Under the pieces are notes generated by a model that saw only the letters and a program-made list of their open reading frames with translations, had not been told where the DNA came from and did not search any database. 35,726 nucleotides of DNA from Verrucomicrobiaceae bacterium (GTDB taxonomy: Bacteria > Verrucomicrobiota > Verrucomicrobiia > Verrucomicrobiales > Akkermansiaceae). Positions 12,209 to 22,167 of the stretch are shown in pieces. Where the stretch lies: contig JAPOLH010000009.1 in the NCBI GenBank assembly GCA_029977225.1, positions 1-35,726 on the forward strand, in the 5' to 3' direction. The number at the start of each line of letters is the position of its first letter. Within the stretch, counting starts at the first letter, position 1. The translations under genes were made by a program, and so were the position numbers.

Positions 12209-12373
12209 ATGACACGCCTCATCTCTGCACTGACCATTGCCGGCCTCGCTCTGATTGCCGCCTCCTGCTGCTGCACCAGTGATTCGAAGCCGCCGAAGCT
12301 GCGCCCGCTTCCTATTTTTCAGGAGATTCAGACCGAAGCTCCCATGGAGCCGGAAATTCGTCCCTCGAAATAA
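12209..12373 (+). CDS. Small putative lipoprotein
   Basis: 54 aa from ATG 12209: MTRLISALTIAGLALIAASCCCTSDSKPPKLRPLPIFQEIQTEAPMEPEIRPSK. Signal peptide with lipobox-like AASC; followed by a strong terminator. Confidence 0.6.
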   Translation: MTRLISALTIAGLALIAASCCCTSDSKPPKLRPLPIFQEIQTEAPMEPEIRPSK

Positions 12374-12391
12374 GCCGCGCGAAACCATTTT

Positions 12392-12428
12392 CAAAAACGC
12401 CCTTCCGCATCGTGGTTGGGCGTTTTTG
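12392..12428 (+). terminator. Rho-independent terminator
   Basis: Perfect 11-bp arms CAAAAACGCCC / GGGCGTTTTTG with a 15-nt loop; the T-run lies inside the 3' arm. Confidence 0.85.
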
Positions 12429-12505
12429 CTTATTTGCCACCTACTGGATTGCGGGCTTTCCAATCACACGGCTCCTCTGCAGAGTGCCATAGACTCCGAA
12501 ACATC

Positions 12506-12727
12506 ATGAAACCCCGCCGCACACTCGATGAAAACTCACGCTTCAGGGGGAGCGTGAGGCACTACCATCGGGCTGCACGCTCCAACCAAAAAAACTGGGA
12601 AGAATGGATCAACGGCACGAGCAGCGGGCCCATAAGAGCTAGAAACTGGACCAAAATCCTTCTCCTCTTCGTGGGCAGTCTCGCCCTTTTGGGGGTCATC
12701 ATCGGCTTGGTGATCGAGATGCGATAG
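12506..12727 (+). CDS. Small single-TM membrane protein of unknown function
   Basis: 73 aa from ATG 12506: MKPRRTLDENSRFRGSVRHYHRAARSNQKNWEEWINGTSSGPIRARNWTKILLLFVGSLALLGVIIGLVIEMR. Basic N-terminus and one C-terminal TM. Confidence 0.6.
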   Translation: MKPRRTLDENSRFRGSVRHYHRAARSNQKNWEEWINGTSSGPIRARNWTKILLLFVGSLALLGVIIGLVIEMR

Positions 12728-12833
12728 CGCAACAAATGCGTGGAACCTCCGCCTGATGCGCATGCGGCTTTGACATTTTCGCGCCACAAAGGCAGTTTTC
12801 CCGCCCGCCACCAACCCCGGCGGTCAGTTCACC

Positions 12834-14255
12834 ATGGGAAAAAATCTCTTCCAGAAAGTTTGGGACGCCCACACTGTTGGCACGCTTGCCGACGGACGTA
12901 CGCAGCTCTTCATCGGCACGCACCTGATTCACGAGGTCACCTCGCCGCAGGCCTTCGGCATGCTTCGCGACCTTGGCCTCAAGGTGAAGTTCCCCCAACG
13001 CACCTTTGCCACCGTCGACCACATCGTGCCGACCGTCGACCAGGATGCGCCACAGGATCCGCTTGCCGCGGAAATGATGCAGGCGCTGCGCAAAAATGCC
13101 GATGACTTCGGCGTGACTTATTTCGACCTCGCCTCTGGCAAACAGGGCATCGTCCATGTCGTCGGCCCCGAGCAGGGCATCACCCAGCCGGGCACCACGA
13201 TCGCTTGCGGCGATTCGCACACCGCCACTCACGGCGCGTTCGGCGCGATTGCCTTTGGCATTGGCACCACGCAAGTGCGCGATGTACTGGCCTCGCAAAC
13301 TCTCGCACTCGAAGCTCTCAAAGTCCGCCGCATCGAGGTCAATGGCAACCTTCGCCCCGGAGTCTACGCCAAGGATGTGATCCTTCACATCATCCGCCTG
13401 CTCGGTGCCAAAGGCGGCATCGGCTATGCCTACGAATACGCCGGCGATGTCTTCGACCGCATGTCGATGGAAGAGCGCATGACCGTTTGCAACATGTCAA
13501 TCGAAGGCGGCGCACGCTGCGGATATGTGAACCCCGATGCCAAGACGGTCGCCTATCTCAAGGGTCGCCCTTATGTCGACATGAGCGACTTCGATGCCAC
13601 CGCGACGCGCTGGTTGTCCTTCGCCTCCGATGCGGATGCGAAGTTTGACGACATCGTCCGCATCAACGCCGCCGATATCGAGCCCACTGTCACCTGGGGC
13701 ATTTCACCCGATCACGGCATTTCGATTTCCGAAAGTATCCCCGACCCCGCCAAGGCTGCATCTGCGCAGGACAAGGCCTCGATCGACGAGGCACTTGCCT
13801 ACATGAAATTGCCCGCAGGTACGCCCATCAAGGGTGTGAAGATCGATGTCGCGTTCATCGGCTCCTGCACCAACGGCCGGATTTCCGACTTCCGCGAAGT
13901 GGCGAAATACATTCAAGGCCATCGCGTCGCAGCGGGCGTCAAGGCGATCGCCGTTCCCGGCTCGCAAATCGTCGCGATCCAATGCGAACAGGAGGGCATC
14001 CCGGAAATTTTCCGTGCCGCCGGATTCGAATGGCGCGGTGCCGGATGTTCGATGTGCCTTGCAATGAATCCCGACAAACTCGTCGGCGATCAACTTTGCG
14101 CCTCATCCTCAAACCGCAACTTCAAAGGCCGCCAAGGCTCGCCCACCGGCCGCACGGTCCTCATGTCGCCGGTAATGGTCGCTGCCGCCGCCATCAACGG
14201 CAGCATCGCCGACGCACGCGAGGTCTTTGATCTTCAGCAGGCCGCTGTCGCGTAA
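12834..14255 (+). CDS. leuC: 3-isopropylmalate dehydratase large subunit
   Basis: 473 aa; [59 protein letters not shown]. Confidence 0.97.
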   Translation: MGKNLFQKVWDAHTVGTLADGRTQLFIGTHLIHEVTSPQAFGMLRDLGLKVKFPQRTFATVDHIVPTVDQDAPQDPLAAEMMQALRKNADDFGVTYFDLASGKQGIVHVVGPEQGITQPGTTIACGDSHTATHGAFGAIAFGIGTTQVRDVLASQTLALEALKVRRIEVNGNLRPGVYAKDVILHIIRLLGAKGGIGYAYEYAGDVFDRMSMEERMTVCNMSIEGGARCGYVNPDAKTVAYLKGRPYVDMSDFDATATRWLSFASDADAKFDDIVRINAADIEPTVTWGISPDHGISISESIPDPAKAASAQDKASIDEALAYMKLPAGTPIKGVKIDVAFIGSCTNGRISDFREVAKYIQGHRVAAGVKAIAVPGSQIVAIQCEQEGIPEIFRAAGFEWRGAGCSMCLAMNPDKLVGDQLCASSSNRNFKGRQGSPTGRTVLMSPVMVAAAAINGSIADAREVFDLQQAAVA

Positions 14256-14306
14256 GCCAAAAGCGCGATCACTCAGCACTAAACCATCAGCAATTCATAC
14301 TCAACC

Positions 14307-14909
14307 ATGCCCCTCGATCCCGTAACTCAAGTTTCCGGCCGCGCCGTTTTCATTCCCGGCGCCGACATCGACACCGACCGCATCATCCCCGCGCGCTTCA
14401 TGAAGTGCGTCACCTTCGACGGGCTCGGCGAGTTCGCGTTCTACGATGTGCGCTTCAATTCTGAAACCGGGGAGAAAACCGATCATCCGCTCAACGACCC
14501 ACGCTTCGAAGGGGCATCGATCTTGCTTGCGGGTGTTAACTTCGGCTGCGGATCATCGCGCGAGCATGCTCCTCAATCGTTGAAAAAATACGGCTTCAAC
14601 GGTGTCGTCGCCGAATCGTTTGCGGAGATCTTCTTCGGCAACTCGACCACTCTCGCCATGCCCTGCGTGATCGCCACGGCCGCCGACATTGCAGCACTGC
14701 GCGATGCGGTGGAGAATGACCCAGCGACCATCATTACCATCGATGTCGACGGCCTGCGCGTGCGTAGTTCAAGCGGACTCGACTTCCCCGTCACCATGCC
14801 CGACTCAGCACGCGACGCGCTCGTCTCCGGTCGCTGGGATCCGATCCAGGAACTTCTCGACAACGACTCTGCCATCGAGTCGAAGGCTCGCGAACTTCAC
14901 TATGTCTGA
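14307..14909 (+). CDS. leuD: 3-isopropylmalate dehydratase small subunit
   Basis: 200 aa; GADIDTDRIIPARFMK, GVNFGCGSSREHAPQSLKKYGF. Confidence 0.97.
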   Translation: MPLDPVTQVSGRAVFIPGADIDTDRIIPARFMKCVTFDGLGEFAFYDVRFNSETGEKTDHPLNDPRFEGASILLAGVNFGCGSSREHAPQSLKKYGFNGVVAESFAEIFFGNSTTLAMPCVIATAADIAALRDAVENDPATIITIDVDGLRVRSSSGLDFPVTMPDSARDALVSGRWDPIQELLDNDSAIESKARELHYV

Positions 14910-14935
14910 GCTCAGGCTGTTGGCGTCTAGCGCCG

Positions 14936-17395
14936 TCACATTTTGAGGGTGCCTTCGGTGACGCCTAGTTTCTCGATTGCTTCGACCTGTTCGAGCAGAT
15001 CAATCGCCCCAGCCCGGCCTGCGAGCAGGTCCTGATACGCACGAATGGTCTTGGTGGCGGTGGCCTCGTCTTCATCAAGCAACTCGACGCGAAACTTCGC
15101 AAGCCCGGTCGAGCGCAGTTCATCGTAATACCTCGCGCCGGTCTGCGCGCGGCCGTTGAAGAGCGTGTTGCGACAGCCGACGTCGGCCTGCAAGCGGTGC
15201 AACTGGCCAACGCGATCACGCAAATGCACGACATGTTTTTCGCAGGGCCGGCCGCAGTCCTTGTAGGTCGTGCCGTTGCTCAAAAATGTGCAGAACACAC
15301 AGTGCTCCATATGAAACATCGGCATGTGCTGGTGAAGTGATAGCTCAAACCACTGCGGCGGAGCAGCATCGAGCAGATCCAGCACCTGGCCAATGTTGAG
15401 GTCGTAGGACACCGTCATGAAATCCAAACCCGCGCCTTCCATCATCACGCGAGCGGTCAGGGGATTGGAAACATTGAGCGAGAAATCACCGGCCTTGATG
15501 AAATTGCTACGGCGTTTGTAGTAATTCAACGCCGAGAGATTGCGCAACAAGGCACCATCGGGCGCGGCGTTCTCGACGAGCTTGAGGTAGCCGATTTCAC
15601 CGGGCTTGAGAATGCGTGGTGTGGCGAGCAGGATTTTGGCATCGGCCCTAACGCCCGAATTTCTGAAAACCGCCACCGCATCCTTGTAGCGGCGCGGGTC
15701 TTCGAAGTCACAATAGACCAGCTCCACCCCACAGGCGATCGCAGCATCGAGCTGAGCAAAGTTGCGACAAAGCACCGATAATCGCGCAGCAGCGCCATCA
15801 TTTTGCGCCATGGCAGGCATCAAATCCTCACGACTGGCGTGGTTCACCACCCGTGAAGGTTTTTCCTTGTCCGCATCAAGCTTCGCGACGAGATCGCGGC
15901 GCAGTTGGTTGAGCGCCGAAAGCGGAAAATGGCAATCGCCTTCAAGTTGGTTGTCGATCGCCGCCAGCTCGAATGGCGTATCGCCCAAACGCCCAAGCTG
16001 CGCCGCCAGCGTCTCTGCATCGAGCGCGCGCTTCGCCGCCGGCTGCAGGGTGATTTCACTGCGCACATGGACATTCCCACAACGCAACTCAAGCACATCG
16101 CCTGGCTTACCGCGCACCTGCATCTCGAGCGGAATTTTTTTCTCAAGCGGACGCGTGTTTTGCCAAAATTTCCTCAACTCGGATTCGAGCTTCGGATCTG
16201 ATGTCTTGTACACCGTGTGCCCCGGATGGATGCGCTCGAAGTTGATGCCGCTGTAAGTTCGATGAAAAATGATGCGGCCATTTTCGATTTTCCAAATCCG
16301 CGCACCTTGCTCGAGGTCGCGATTCTCACCGGCATCAAAGACAACCCCATCACCGGCCGCCAGCGGCACGCCGGTGGTGTTCGTCAGCTTGATCCATCCC
16401 TCACCACACTCGGCAATCTCGCCGAGAAGCGGTCCACGCTTTTTACCGAAGCGCCCGTGCGTCAGATAAGGATGATTCGTCCCCGCGAGCCAGCCGCTCG
16501 TGAGCCCACGTGAAAAGGTCATTTCGAGCGCATAGCGGTCGTGATCGGTGACCTCCGACGCAGCATCGGCCATCGCCGCATCAAGCGCCTTGCGATAGAC
16601 CCGCGTGACCGCCGCCACATACTCGGGCGACTTGAGGCGGCCCTCGATCTTGAACGATTTCACACCCGCGCGGACTAGATCGGGAATGAGGTCAACGGCA
16701 GCAAGGTCCTGCGGGCTGAGCAGATAACGGCGCTCGCCCATGTCGCGCACTTCACCATCGACGACCAACTCGTATGGCATGCGGCATGCCTGCGCACACT
16801 CGCCGCGATTCGCACTGCGTTGTCCGAGCGATTCGCTGGTGAGGCACTGACCCGAATACGCGACGCACAATGCACCATGCACAAAGACCTCGAGCGGTGT
16901 GCGGGTTTGTGAATGGGATTTTTGAAATCGTTCGATCTCGCGCACCGAAAGTTCGCGCGCCAGCACCGCGCGCTCCATCGGGAAAAGTGACTCGATAAAT
17001 TCCAGGCCTTCCGGCGAGGTGATCGACATCTGCGTCGAGCCGTGCAGCTCGACATCGGGTGCCACCAAGCGCGCAAGCTTTGCCAAGCCAAGATCCTGGA
17101 TGATCAAGGCATCGACCCCCGCATCGGCGATCAGGCGCAGCTGCTTTTCTGCAGCCTCGAGCTCGCCGGTGAACACCAGCGTGTTCATCGCGACAAAACC
17201 TTTCACGCCATGACGGTGCAGGTAATCCATCAACTCCGGCAGGTCCTCTGCGCCAAAGTTATCCGCACGCAGCCGCGCATTGAATCGTGGCAGGCCAAAA
17301 TAAATCGCATCGGCACCGGCCACCACCGCCGCCCGCGCGCAATCCCAGTTACCCGCAGGCGAAAGCAGCTCGGGCCTTAAATCAATGCTGTTCAC
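14936..17395 (-). CDS. Peptidase U32 family protein (RlhA/TrhP-like superfamily, extra C-terminal region)
   Basis: 819 aa; ELLSPAGNWDCARAAVVAGADAIYFG, VFVHGALCVAYSGQCLTSESLGQRSANRGECAQACRMPYEL, KIEGRLKSPEYVAAVTRVYRKALD. Confidence 0.92.
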   Translation of the reverse strand: MNSIDLRPELLSPAGNWDCARAAVVAGADAIYFGLPRFNARLRADNFGAEDLPELMDYLHRHGVKGFVAMNTLVFTGELEAAEKQLRLIADAGVDALIIQDLGLAKLARLVAPDVELHGSTQMSITSPEGLEFIESLFPMERAVLARELSVREIERFQKSHSQTRTPLEVFVHGALCVAYSGQCLTSESLGQRSANRGECAQACRMPYELVVDGEVRDMGERRYLLSPQDLAAVDLIPDLVRAGVKSFKIEGRLKSPEYVAAVTRVYRKALDAAMADAASEVTDHDRYALEMTFSRGLTSGWLAGTNHPYLTHGRFGKKRGPLLGEIAECGEGWIKLTNTTGVPLAAGDGVVFDAGENRDLEQGARIWKIENGRIIFHRTYSGINFERIHPGHTVYKTSDPKLESELRKFWQNTRPLEKKIPLEMQVRGKPGDVLELRCGNVHVRSEITLQPAAKRALDAETLAAQLGRLGDTPFELAAIDNQLEGDCHFPLSALNQLRRDLVAKLDADKEKPSRVVNHASREDLMPAMAQNDGAAARLSVLCRNFAQLDAAIACGVELVYCDFEDPRRYKDAVAVFRNSGVRADAKILLATPRILKPGEIGYLKLVENAAPDGALLRNLSALNYYKRRSNFIKAGDFSLNVSNPLTARVMMEGAGLDFMTVSYDLNIGQVLDLLDAAPPQWFELSLHQHMPMFHMEHCVFCTFLSNGTTYKDCGRPCEKHVVHLRDRVGQLHRLQADVGCRNTLFNGRAQTGARYYDELRSTGLAKFRVELLDEDEATATKTIRAYQDLLAGRAGAIDLLEQVEAIEKLGVTEGTLKM

Positions 17396-17477
17396 GCGCT
17401 CATTGAATCAGCCCAGCGACAAATGACCAGCAGAAGGCGCGGCAAGAAAGACCGCGATTTGCGCAACTTTTTACGCG

Positions 17478-19013
17478 ATGCAGGGTTTCATTCGCATGAT
17501 CCCCAAAGCGGCAGATTCATGGACGCTCCGCGAGGCCGCCCATTTGCTCAATCGCGCGGGCTTTGGTGGCAGCCCTGATGCGATCCGGGCCTTCCACACG
17601 CTCGGTCGCAAGGGCGCTGTTGAATCGCTTCTTTCCGCCCAAGATGCACCTGATGAATTTCCATCTCCCGATTGGGCAAACAAGGAGCAAGCACTTGCAA
17701 GCTTCAGCGAACATCGCGAACGCATGCGGCAAATGAAAATGCCTACCGCCGAGATGACTCCGCAAAAAACGGAGGAAACGAGACGCCGGCTGAGGAAAGA
17801 ACAGCAAATCCAAGATCGGCAACGTGGACTCGAGGCGCAATCGTGGTGGGTGAATCGCATGCTTCGGAGCAAAGCTCCCTTGCGCGAAAAAATGACGCTC
17901 TTCTGGCACGACCACTTTGCAACATCGCTTCAAAAGGTGAAGCAGCCCATCATCATGGTCTGGCAAAACGATCTGTTTCGTCGTCATGCGACGGGAAGTT
18001 TCAAGAACCTGACCCATGCCGTAATGATGGACGCGGCGATGATGCGCTACTTGGACACGCAGGATTCGCGAAAGGGCAAACCGAATGAAAATTTTGCGCG
18101 GGAAATCATGGAACTCTTCACACTCGGGGAGGGCCATTACACCGAAAACGACGTTCACGAGGCCGCCCGCGCCTTCACCGGATATCAATTCAGCCTCAAC
18201 ACCGGAGCCGTGCAGCACAACAAGCGGCGCTGGGACGAGACGCCAAAAACCATCTTTGGGAAAACCGGAAAATTCAACGGCGCGGATGTCATTGATCTCA
18301 TCTTCGAACAACCGCAAACGGCAAGATTCATGGCGGGAAAAATATGGGAATTTTTCGCTTATGAAAATCCGCCGCCACGAGCGGTCGAGGCGCTGGGCGA
18401 CACGCTGAGGGAATCGAATTACGAAATGGTGCCGCTGTTGCGCGAAATTTTCCTATCGAAGGAATTTTATGGCGAAACTGCGATGGGCACCCAAATCAAA
18501 TGCCCGATCCAGTACATCATCCAGTTGCACAAAGAGCTGGAGATCGTCGATTCGCCACGAGGATTTGCGCACAATGCCCAGCAGCAGCTTGGTCAGGTGC
18601 TTTTCATGCCGCCCAATGTCGCAGGGTGGGACTGGGGAAAATCATGGATCAACACCAACACCCTGCTCTCGCGTTACAACCTCGCCGGCGTGCTTTGCGG
18701 AATCAACGGCAAAGGCGAAGCGACGCAACCAATGCGCGGCAAAAAAAATCCGCGATTCGCAAAAAAGCGGTCGATGACTCAAGATAAGTCGGGACCCGAT
18801 TACCAAAAAATCGCGCCGACCGACCTGCGCGAAAACCCGAAAAAATTGGTCGATTCACTGGTCTTGCGGTTTTTCCACCAACCCCTTCCCGCCAATACCT
18901 CTGCCTCATTCGTCGAATATGCCGAGTCGAAAAAAGGTGCGTCATTCACCGACAAACAGGTCGCCGAGCTTTGCCATCTGATGCTTAGCACACCCCACTA
19001 CCAGCTTTGCTGA
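17478..19013 (+). CDS. DUF1800 family protein
   Basis: 511 aa; LLNRAGFGGSPDAIRAF, FWHDHFATSLQKVKQP, PNENFAREIMELFTLGEGHYTENDVHEAARAFTGYQFS, VAGWDWGKSWINTNTLLSRYN. Confidence 0.9.
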   Translation: MQGFIRMIPKAADSWTLREAAHLLNRAGFGGSPDAIRAFHTLGRKGAVESLLSAQDAPDEFPSPDWANKEQALASFSEHRERMRQMKMPTAEMTPQKTEETRRRLRKEQQIQDRQRGLEAQSWWVNRMLRSKAPLREKMTLFWHDHFATSLQKVKQPIIMVWQNDLFRRHATGSFKNLTHAVMMDAAMMRYLDTQDSRKGKPNENFAREIMELFTLGEGHYTENDVHEAARAFTGYQFSLNTGAVQHNKRRWDETPKTIFGKTGKFNGADVIDLIFEQPQTARFMAGKIWEFFAYENPPPRAVEALGDTLRESNYEMVPLLREIFLSKEFYGETAMGTQIKCPIQYIIQLHKELEIVDSPRGFAHNAQQQLGQVLFMPPNVAGWDWGKSWINTNTLLSRYNLAGVLCGINGKGEATQPMRGKKNPRFAKKRSMTQDKSGPDYQKIAPTDLRENPKKLVDSLVLRFFHQPLPANTSASFVEYAESKKGASFTDKQVAELCHLMLSTPHYQLC

Positions 19014-19041
19014 TCCAAAAAACCAAGCCACAACACATTCC

Positions 19042-20352
19042 ATGAAAACCCGCCGCGAATTTCTTCGCTCGACCATGCTCGGCGCCTCCTCGGCATGGAC
19101 GGTGCCGATGTTTGTCGAACGCACCTTTGCGCAGCTTCACACAGAGGCAAAGGACCTCGCCATTCAGGCGACCACGGGCAAGGATGATACGATACTCGTA
19201 GTAGTTCAACTGGCGGGAGGAAATGACGGGCTCAACACTCTGATTCCATACGCGGACGATGCCTATCACAAAGCCCGTCCGCGATTGGCAAAAAAGGAAA
19301 AAGAAATCATACGCCTCAGCGACCATGTCGGCTTGAACGCCGCGATGCCCTTCCTTGGCTCACTGTACAAGGAGGGCGGGCTGGGCATCGTGCAAGGGGT
19401 CGGATACCCGAATCCGAACCGTTCGCATTTCGTTTCCACCTCGATCTGGGAAACCGGCGACACCAGCAATCGCTCCACCACCGGCTGGCTCGGACGCTAT
19501 TTCGACAATGCCTGCCCGGGCGCCGATCCCGCGGTCGGCATGAGCTTCAACAAAACACAACCAGAGAGCTTTGGCGCACTCAAAAACCCCGGCGTGAGCC
19601 TCGGTTCACCCGAGCTGTACCGATGGATCCACAGTGGTGGCGAACAGGCGCTGGCCGAGGAATTTTTTGCGGAACTCAACCAACCAACCGACGACGATGA
19701 CACGGTCTCTGGCTCCTCGATCGCCATGCCCGCAGGGGGGCGGCACGGCGGCATTCACGGCGAAACCAACCTCGCATTCCTCGAGCGGGTCGCACTCGAT
19801 GCCCGCGTCAGCTCGGCAAAAATTCTCGAGTGCGCAGCAAAGCACAAAACCAGCGTCCCCTATGACGGCACGCCGCTTGCCCGCAACCTCAACCTGGTCG
19901 CACGCATGATTGCAGGAGGCATGTCGACGCGTGTTTATTACGTCAGCCACGGCGGCTTCGACACCCACAACCAACAGGTGAACACACACGACCGCCTGCT
20001 CGGCCAACTCGACAGCGGACTCAAGTCGTTCTTTGCCGACCTGAAGGAACAAGGCAATGACAAGCGCGTCGTGCTAATGACCTTTTCAGAATTTGGCCGC
20101 CGCGTGGCGGAAAACGCCAGCGCCGGCACCGACCACGGCAAAGCCTCATGTTTGTTTGTGGCAGGCGCCGGAGTTGCGGGCGGTCTCCATGGCAAACACC
20201 CGAGCCTCACCGAACTCTCGGAAGGCGACATCACCCACAGCGTCGATTTCCGCAGCGTCTATGCCAGTCTTCTCGGTGATTGGCTGCGCGCCCCCAACCT
20301 CAAACCGATCCTCGGCGCAAACTATCCAAAACTCGGATTGATACGAGCATAA
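19042..20352 (+). CDS. DUF1501 family protein with Tat-like signal
   Basis: 436 aa; MKTRREFLRSTMLGASSAWTVPMF twin-arginine leader, VVVQLAGGNDGLNTLIPY, SEFGRRVAENASAGTDHGKASCLFVAG. Confidence 0.9.
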   Translation: MKTRREFLRSTMLGASSAWTVPMFVERTFAQLHTEAKDLAIQATTGKDDTILVVVQLAGGNDGLNTLIPYADDAYHKARPRLAKKEKEIIRLSDHVGLNAAMPFLGSLYKEGGLGIVQGVGYPNPNRSHFVSTSIWETGDTSNRSTTGWLGRYFDNACPGADPAVGMSFNKTQPESFGALKNPGVSLGSPELYRWIHSGGEQALAEEFFAELNQPTDDDDTVSGSSIAMPAGGRHGGIHGETNLAFLERVALDARVSSAKILECAAKHKTSVPYDGTPLARNLNLVARMIAGGMSTRVYYVSHGGFDTHNQQVNTHDRLLGQLDSGLKSFFADLKEQGNDKRVVLMTFSEFGRRVAENASAGTDHGKASCLFVAGAGVAGGLHGKHPSLTELSEGDITHSVDFRSVYASLLGDWLRAPNLKPILGANYPKLGLIRA

Positions 20353-20389
20353 GCGCTGAACCGCTTTCGGCTTTGCGGCAGCGGAGAAT

Positions 20390-21703
20390 GTGGCCATGGT
20401 CGTGGCAATGCGCAATGACACCCGCCGCTGGATTGAGGCCGACCGCGCGCACTGCTGGCATCCGTTCACGCGGCAGGCCGAGTGGTGCGCGCCGGAGCAC
20501 GAACCCGTGGTGATCGTGCGCGGTGAAGGTGCGTGGCTGTGGGATTCGGAGGGTCGACGCTACCTCGATGGCAACTCGACGATCTGGACGAACATCCACG
20601 GCCACGGGCATCCAGCGATCAACGAGGCGATCACCAAACAGCTGGAGGAAATTTCGCATGTATCGTTTTTGGGGTTCACCCACCCGACGGCGATCGAGCT
20701 CGCGAAAAAACTTTGCGGTTTCTTTCCTCCTCACACGCTTGAGCGGGTGTTTTATTCCGACGACGGCTCGACCGCAGTCGAATGTGCGCTGAAGCTCGCG
20801 CTGCAATACCGCCAGCAATGCGGCGAACCCGAACGGAAAAACTTCATCGCCTTTGCTGATGGCTATCACGGCGACACGCTTGGTGCGGCATCGCTGGGTG
20901 GCGTGAACCGGTTTTTCGAGCGCTTCAAAGGCAGCGGCTATGCTGTGCAGCATGTCGATTCGCTCGAAACCTTGCGCGGCTTGCCAAACAGTGAACTGCA
21001 TGAGGTCGCAGCCGTGGTGATCGAGCCGCTCATCCAGGGCGTCAATGAAATGCGGCCATGGCCAACTGGCATGCTGGCGCAACTGCGTGAGTGGTGCGAC
21101 GCGCATGGCATCCAGTTGATCCTCGATGAAGTCATGACCGGCTTCGGCCGCACCGGAGCAATGTTTGCCTGTCAAAAAGAAGGCGTGATCCCGGATTTCC
21201 TCTGCCTCGCCAAGGGCCTCACCGGCGGCTACTTGCCCCTCGCCGCCACACTCACCACCGGCAAGGTGTACGAGGCATTCCTCGGCTCTGCCGACCGCGC
21301 CTTTTACTATGGGCATAGTTTTTCGGCAAACCCGCTTGGCTGCGCCGCCGCACTTTCCAGCCTCGAACTTTTTGAAACCGAAAAAACCCTCGAAAAGCTC
21401 CCCGCCAAAATTGATCACCTGCAGTCCGGTCTCGCCGAATTGAAAGCAAGGCACCCGCTGGTGCACGAGGTCCGCCAATGCGGATTCGTCGCCGGCATCG
21501 AGCTGCGCCACGCCGATGGCACAAAGTTCCCAGTCGAGTCCCGCATCGGCGAACAAATCTGCCGCGAGGCGCGAAATCACGGTCTCCTCACTCGCCCCAT
21601 TCTCGACACGATCGTCCTGATGCCACCACTTTGCGCCAGCCCGGAAGAGCTCGATCACGCCCTTGCCGCTGTGGATAAGGCGATTTCGACAATCCTGCGT
21701 TGA
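20390..21703 (+). CDS. bioA: Adenosylmethionine-8-amino-7-oxononanoate aminotransferase
   Basis: 437 aa; HCWHPFTRQAEW, YSDDGSTAVECALKLALQY, DGYHGDTLGAASLGG, LDEVMTGFGRTGAMFAC, LAKGLTGGYLPLAATL. Confidence 0.93.
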   Translation: MAMVVAMRNDTRRWIEADRAHCWHPFTRQAEWCAPEHEPVVIVRGEGAWLWDSEGRRYLDGNSTIWTNIHGHGHPAINEAITKQLEEISHVSFLGFTHPTAIELAKKLCGFFPPHTLERVFYSDDGSTAVECALKLALQYRQQCGEPERKNFIAFADGYHGDTLGAASLGGVNRFFERFKGSGYAVQHVDSLETLRGLPNSELHEVAAVVIEPLIQGVNEMRPWPTGMLAQLREWCDAHGIQLILDEVMTGFGRTGAMFACQKEGVIPDFLCLAKGLTGGYLPLAATLTTGKVYEAFLGSADRAFYYGHSFSANPLGCAAALSSLELFETEKTLEKLPAKIDHLQSGLAELKARHPLVHEVRQCGFVAGIELRHADGTKFPVESRIGEQICREARNHGLLTRPILDTIVLMPPLCASPEELDHALAAVDKAISTILR

Positions 21704-21750
21704 CAAAGCCGGTACCCACCGCTACCAAATCGCTCCCGCGCCAAGCGCAC

Positions 21751-21825
21751 GGCGGAGTAGCCAAGTGGTAAGGCAATGGTTTGCAAAACCGTCATCCGTG
21801 GGTTCGATTCCCACCTCCGCCTCCA
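21751..21825 (+). tRNA. tRNA-Cys (GCA), CCA encoded
   Basis: GGCGGAG...CTCCGCC acceptor stem, ATGGT-TTGCAAA-ACCGT anticodon arm, GTGGG-TTCGATT-CCCAC T arm, discriminator T then CCA. Confidence 0.96.
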
Positions 21826-22010
21826 GTCGCGTTGCTCCTTGCATCTCCGGTGGCTGTGCCGGTTTCCGCTTCGCGGAGGTTTCTGATTTCCGGCAAGCCG
21901 AAAGCCGCATTCCCACCTCCGCCTCCAGTCGCGTTGCTCCTTGCATCTCCGGCGGCTATGCCAGTTTCCGCTTCGCGATGGCTCTTGATTTCCGCCAAGC
22001 CGAAAGCCGC
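21807..22010 (+). repeat. Tandem repeat, two 102-bp units that include the tRNA-Cys 3' end
   Basis: Units 21807-21908 and 21909-22010 begin with the identical ATTCCCACCTCCGCCTCCAGTCGCGTTGCTCCTTGCATCTCCGG and differ at about 9 positions. A third start (ATTCCCA) is at 22011. Confidence 0.93.
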
Positions 22011-22016
22011 ATTCCC

Positions 22017-22038
22017 AGCTTCGTAGCTGAAGCTTTTT
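22017..22038 (+). terminator. Probable Rho-independent terminator downstream of the tRNA-Cys repeat array
   Basis: AGCTTC-GTAGCT-GAAGCT stem-loop running into TTTTT. Confidence 0.6.
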
Positions 22039-22167
22039 AATTTTGGGTGAGTGCTATTTTGTATTCGAGCATTCGTTTCCAGATCTAAATAAAAAAATAT
22101 TTCGGAAAGCCGGATCATTTAGGATCAACTACTAAATATGCCGTAGTTTTTGGATTGACCCTACCAC

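Noticed and set aside
20300-21706. 468-aa minus-strand ORF antisense to bioA
   Set aside because: It is fully explained by the BioA coding frame; no recognisable domain.
21722-22118. Minus-strand ORFs (for example RLEAEVGIEPTDDGFANHCLTTWLLRR) and plus ORFs 21663..22040 and 21781..22026
   Set aside because: They read through or antisense to tRNA-Cys and its tandem repeat; the apparent protein repeats simply reflect a 102-bp period divisible by three.
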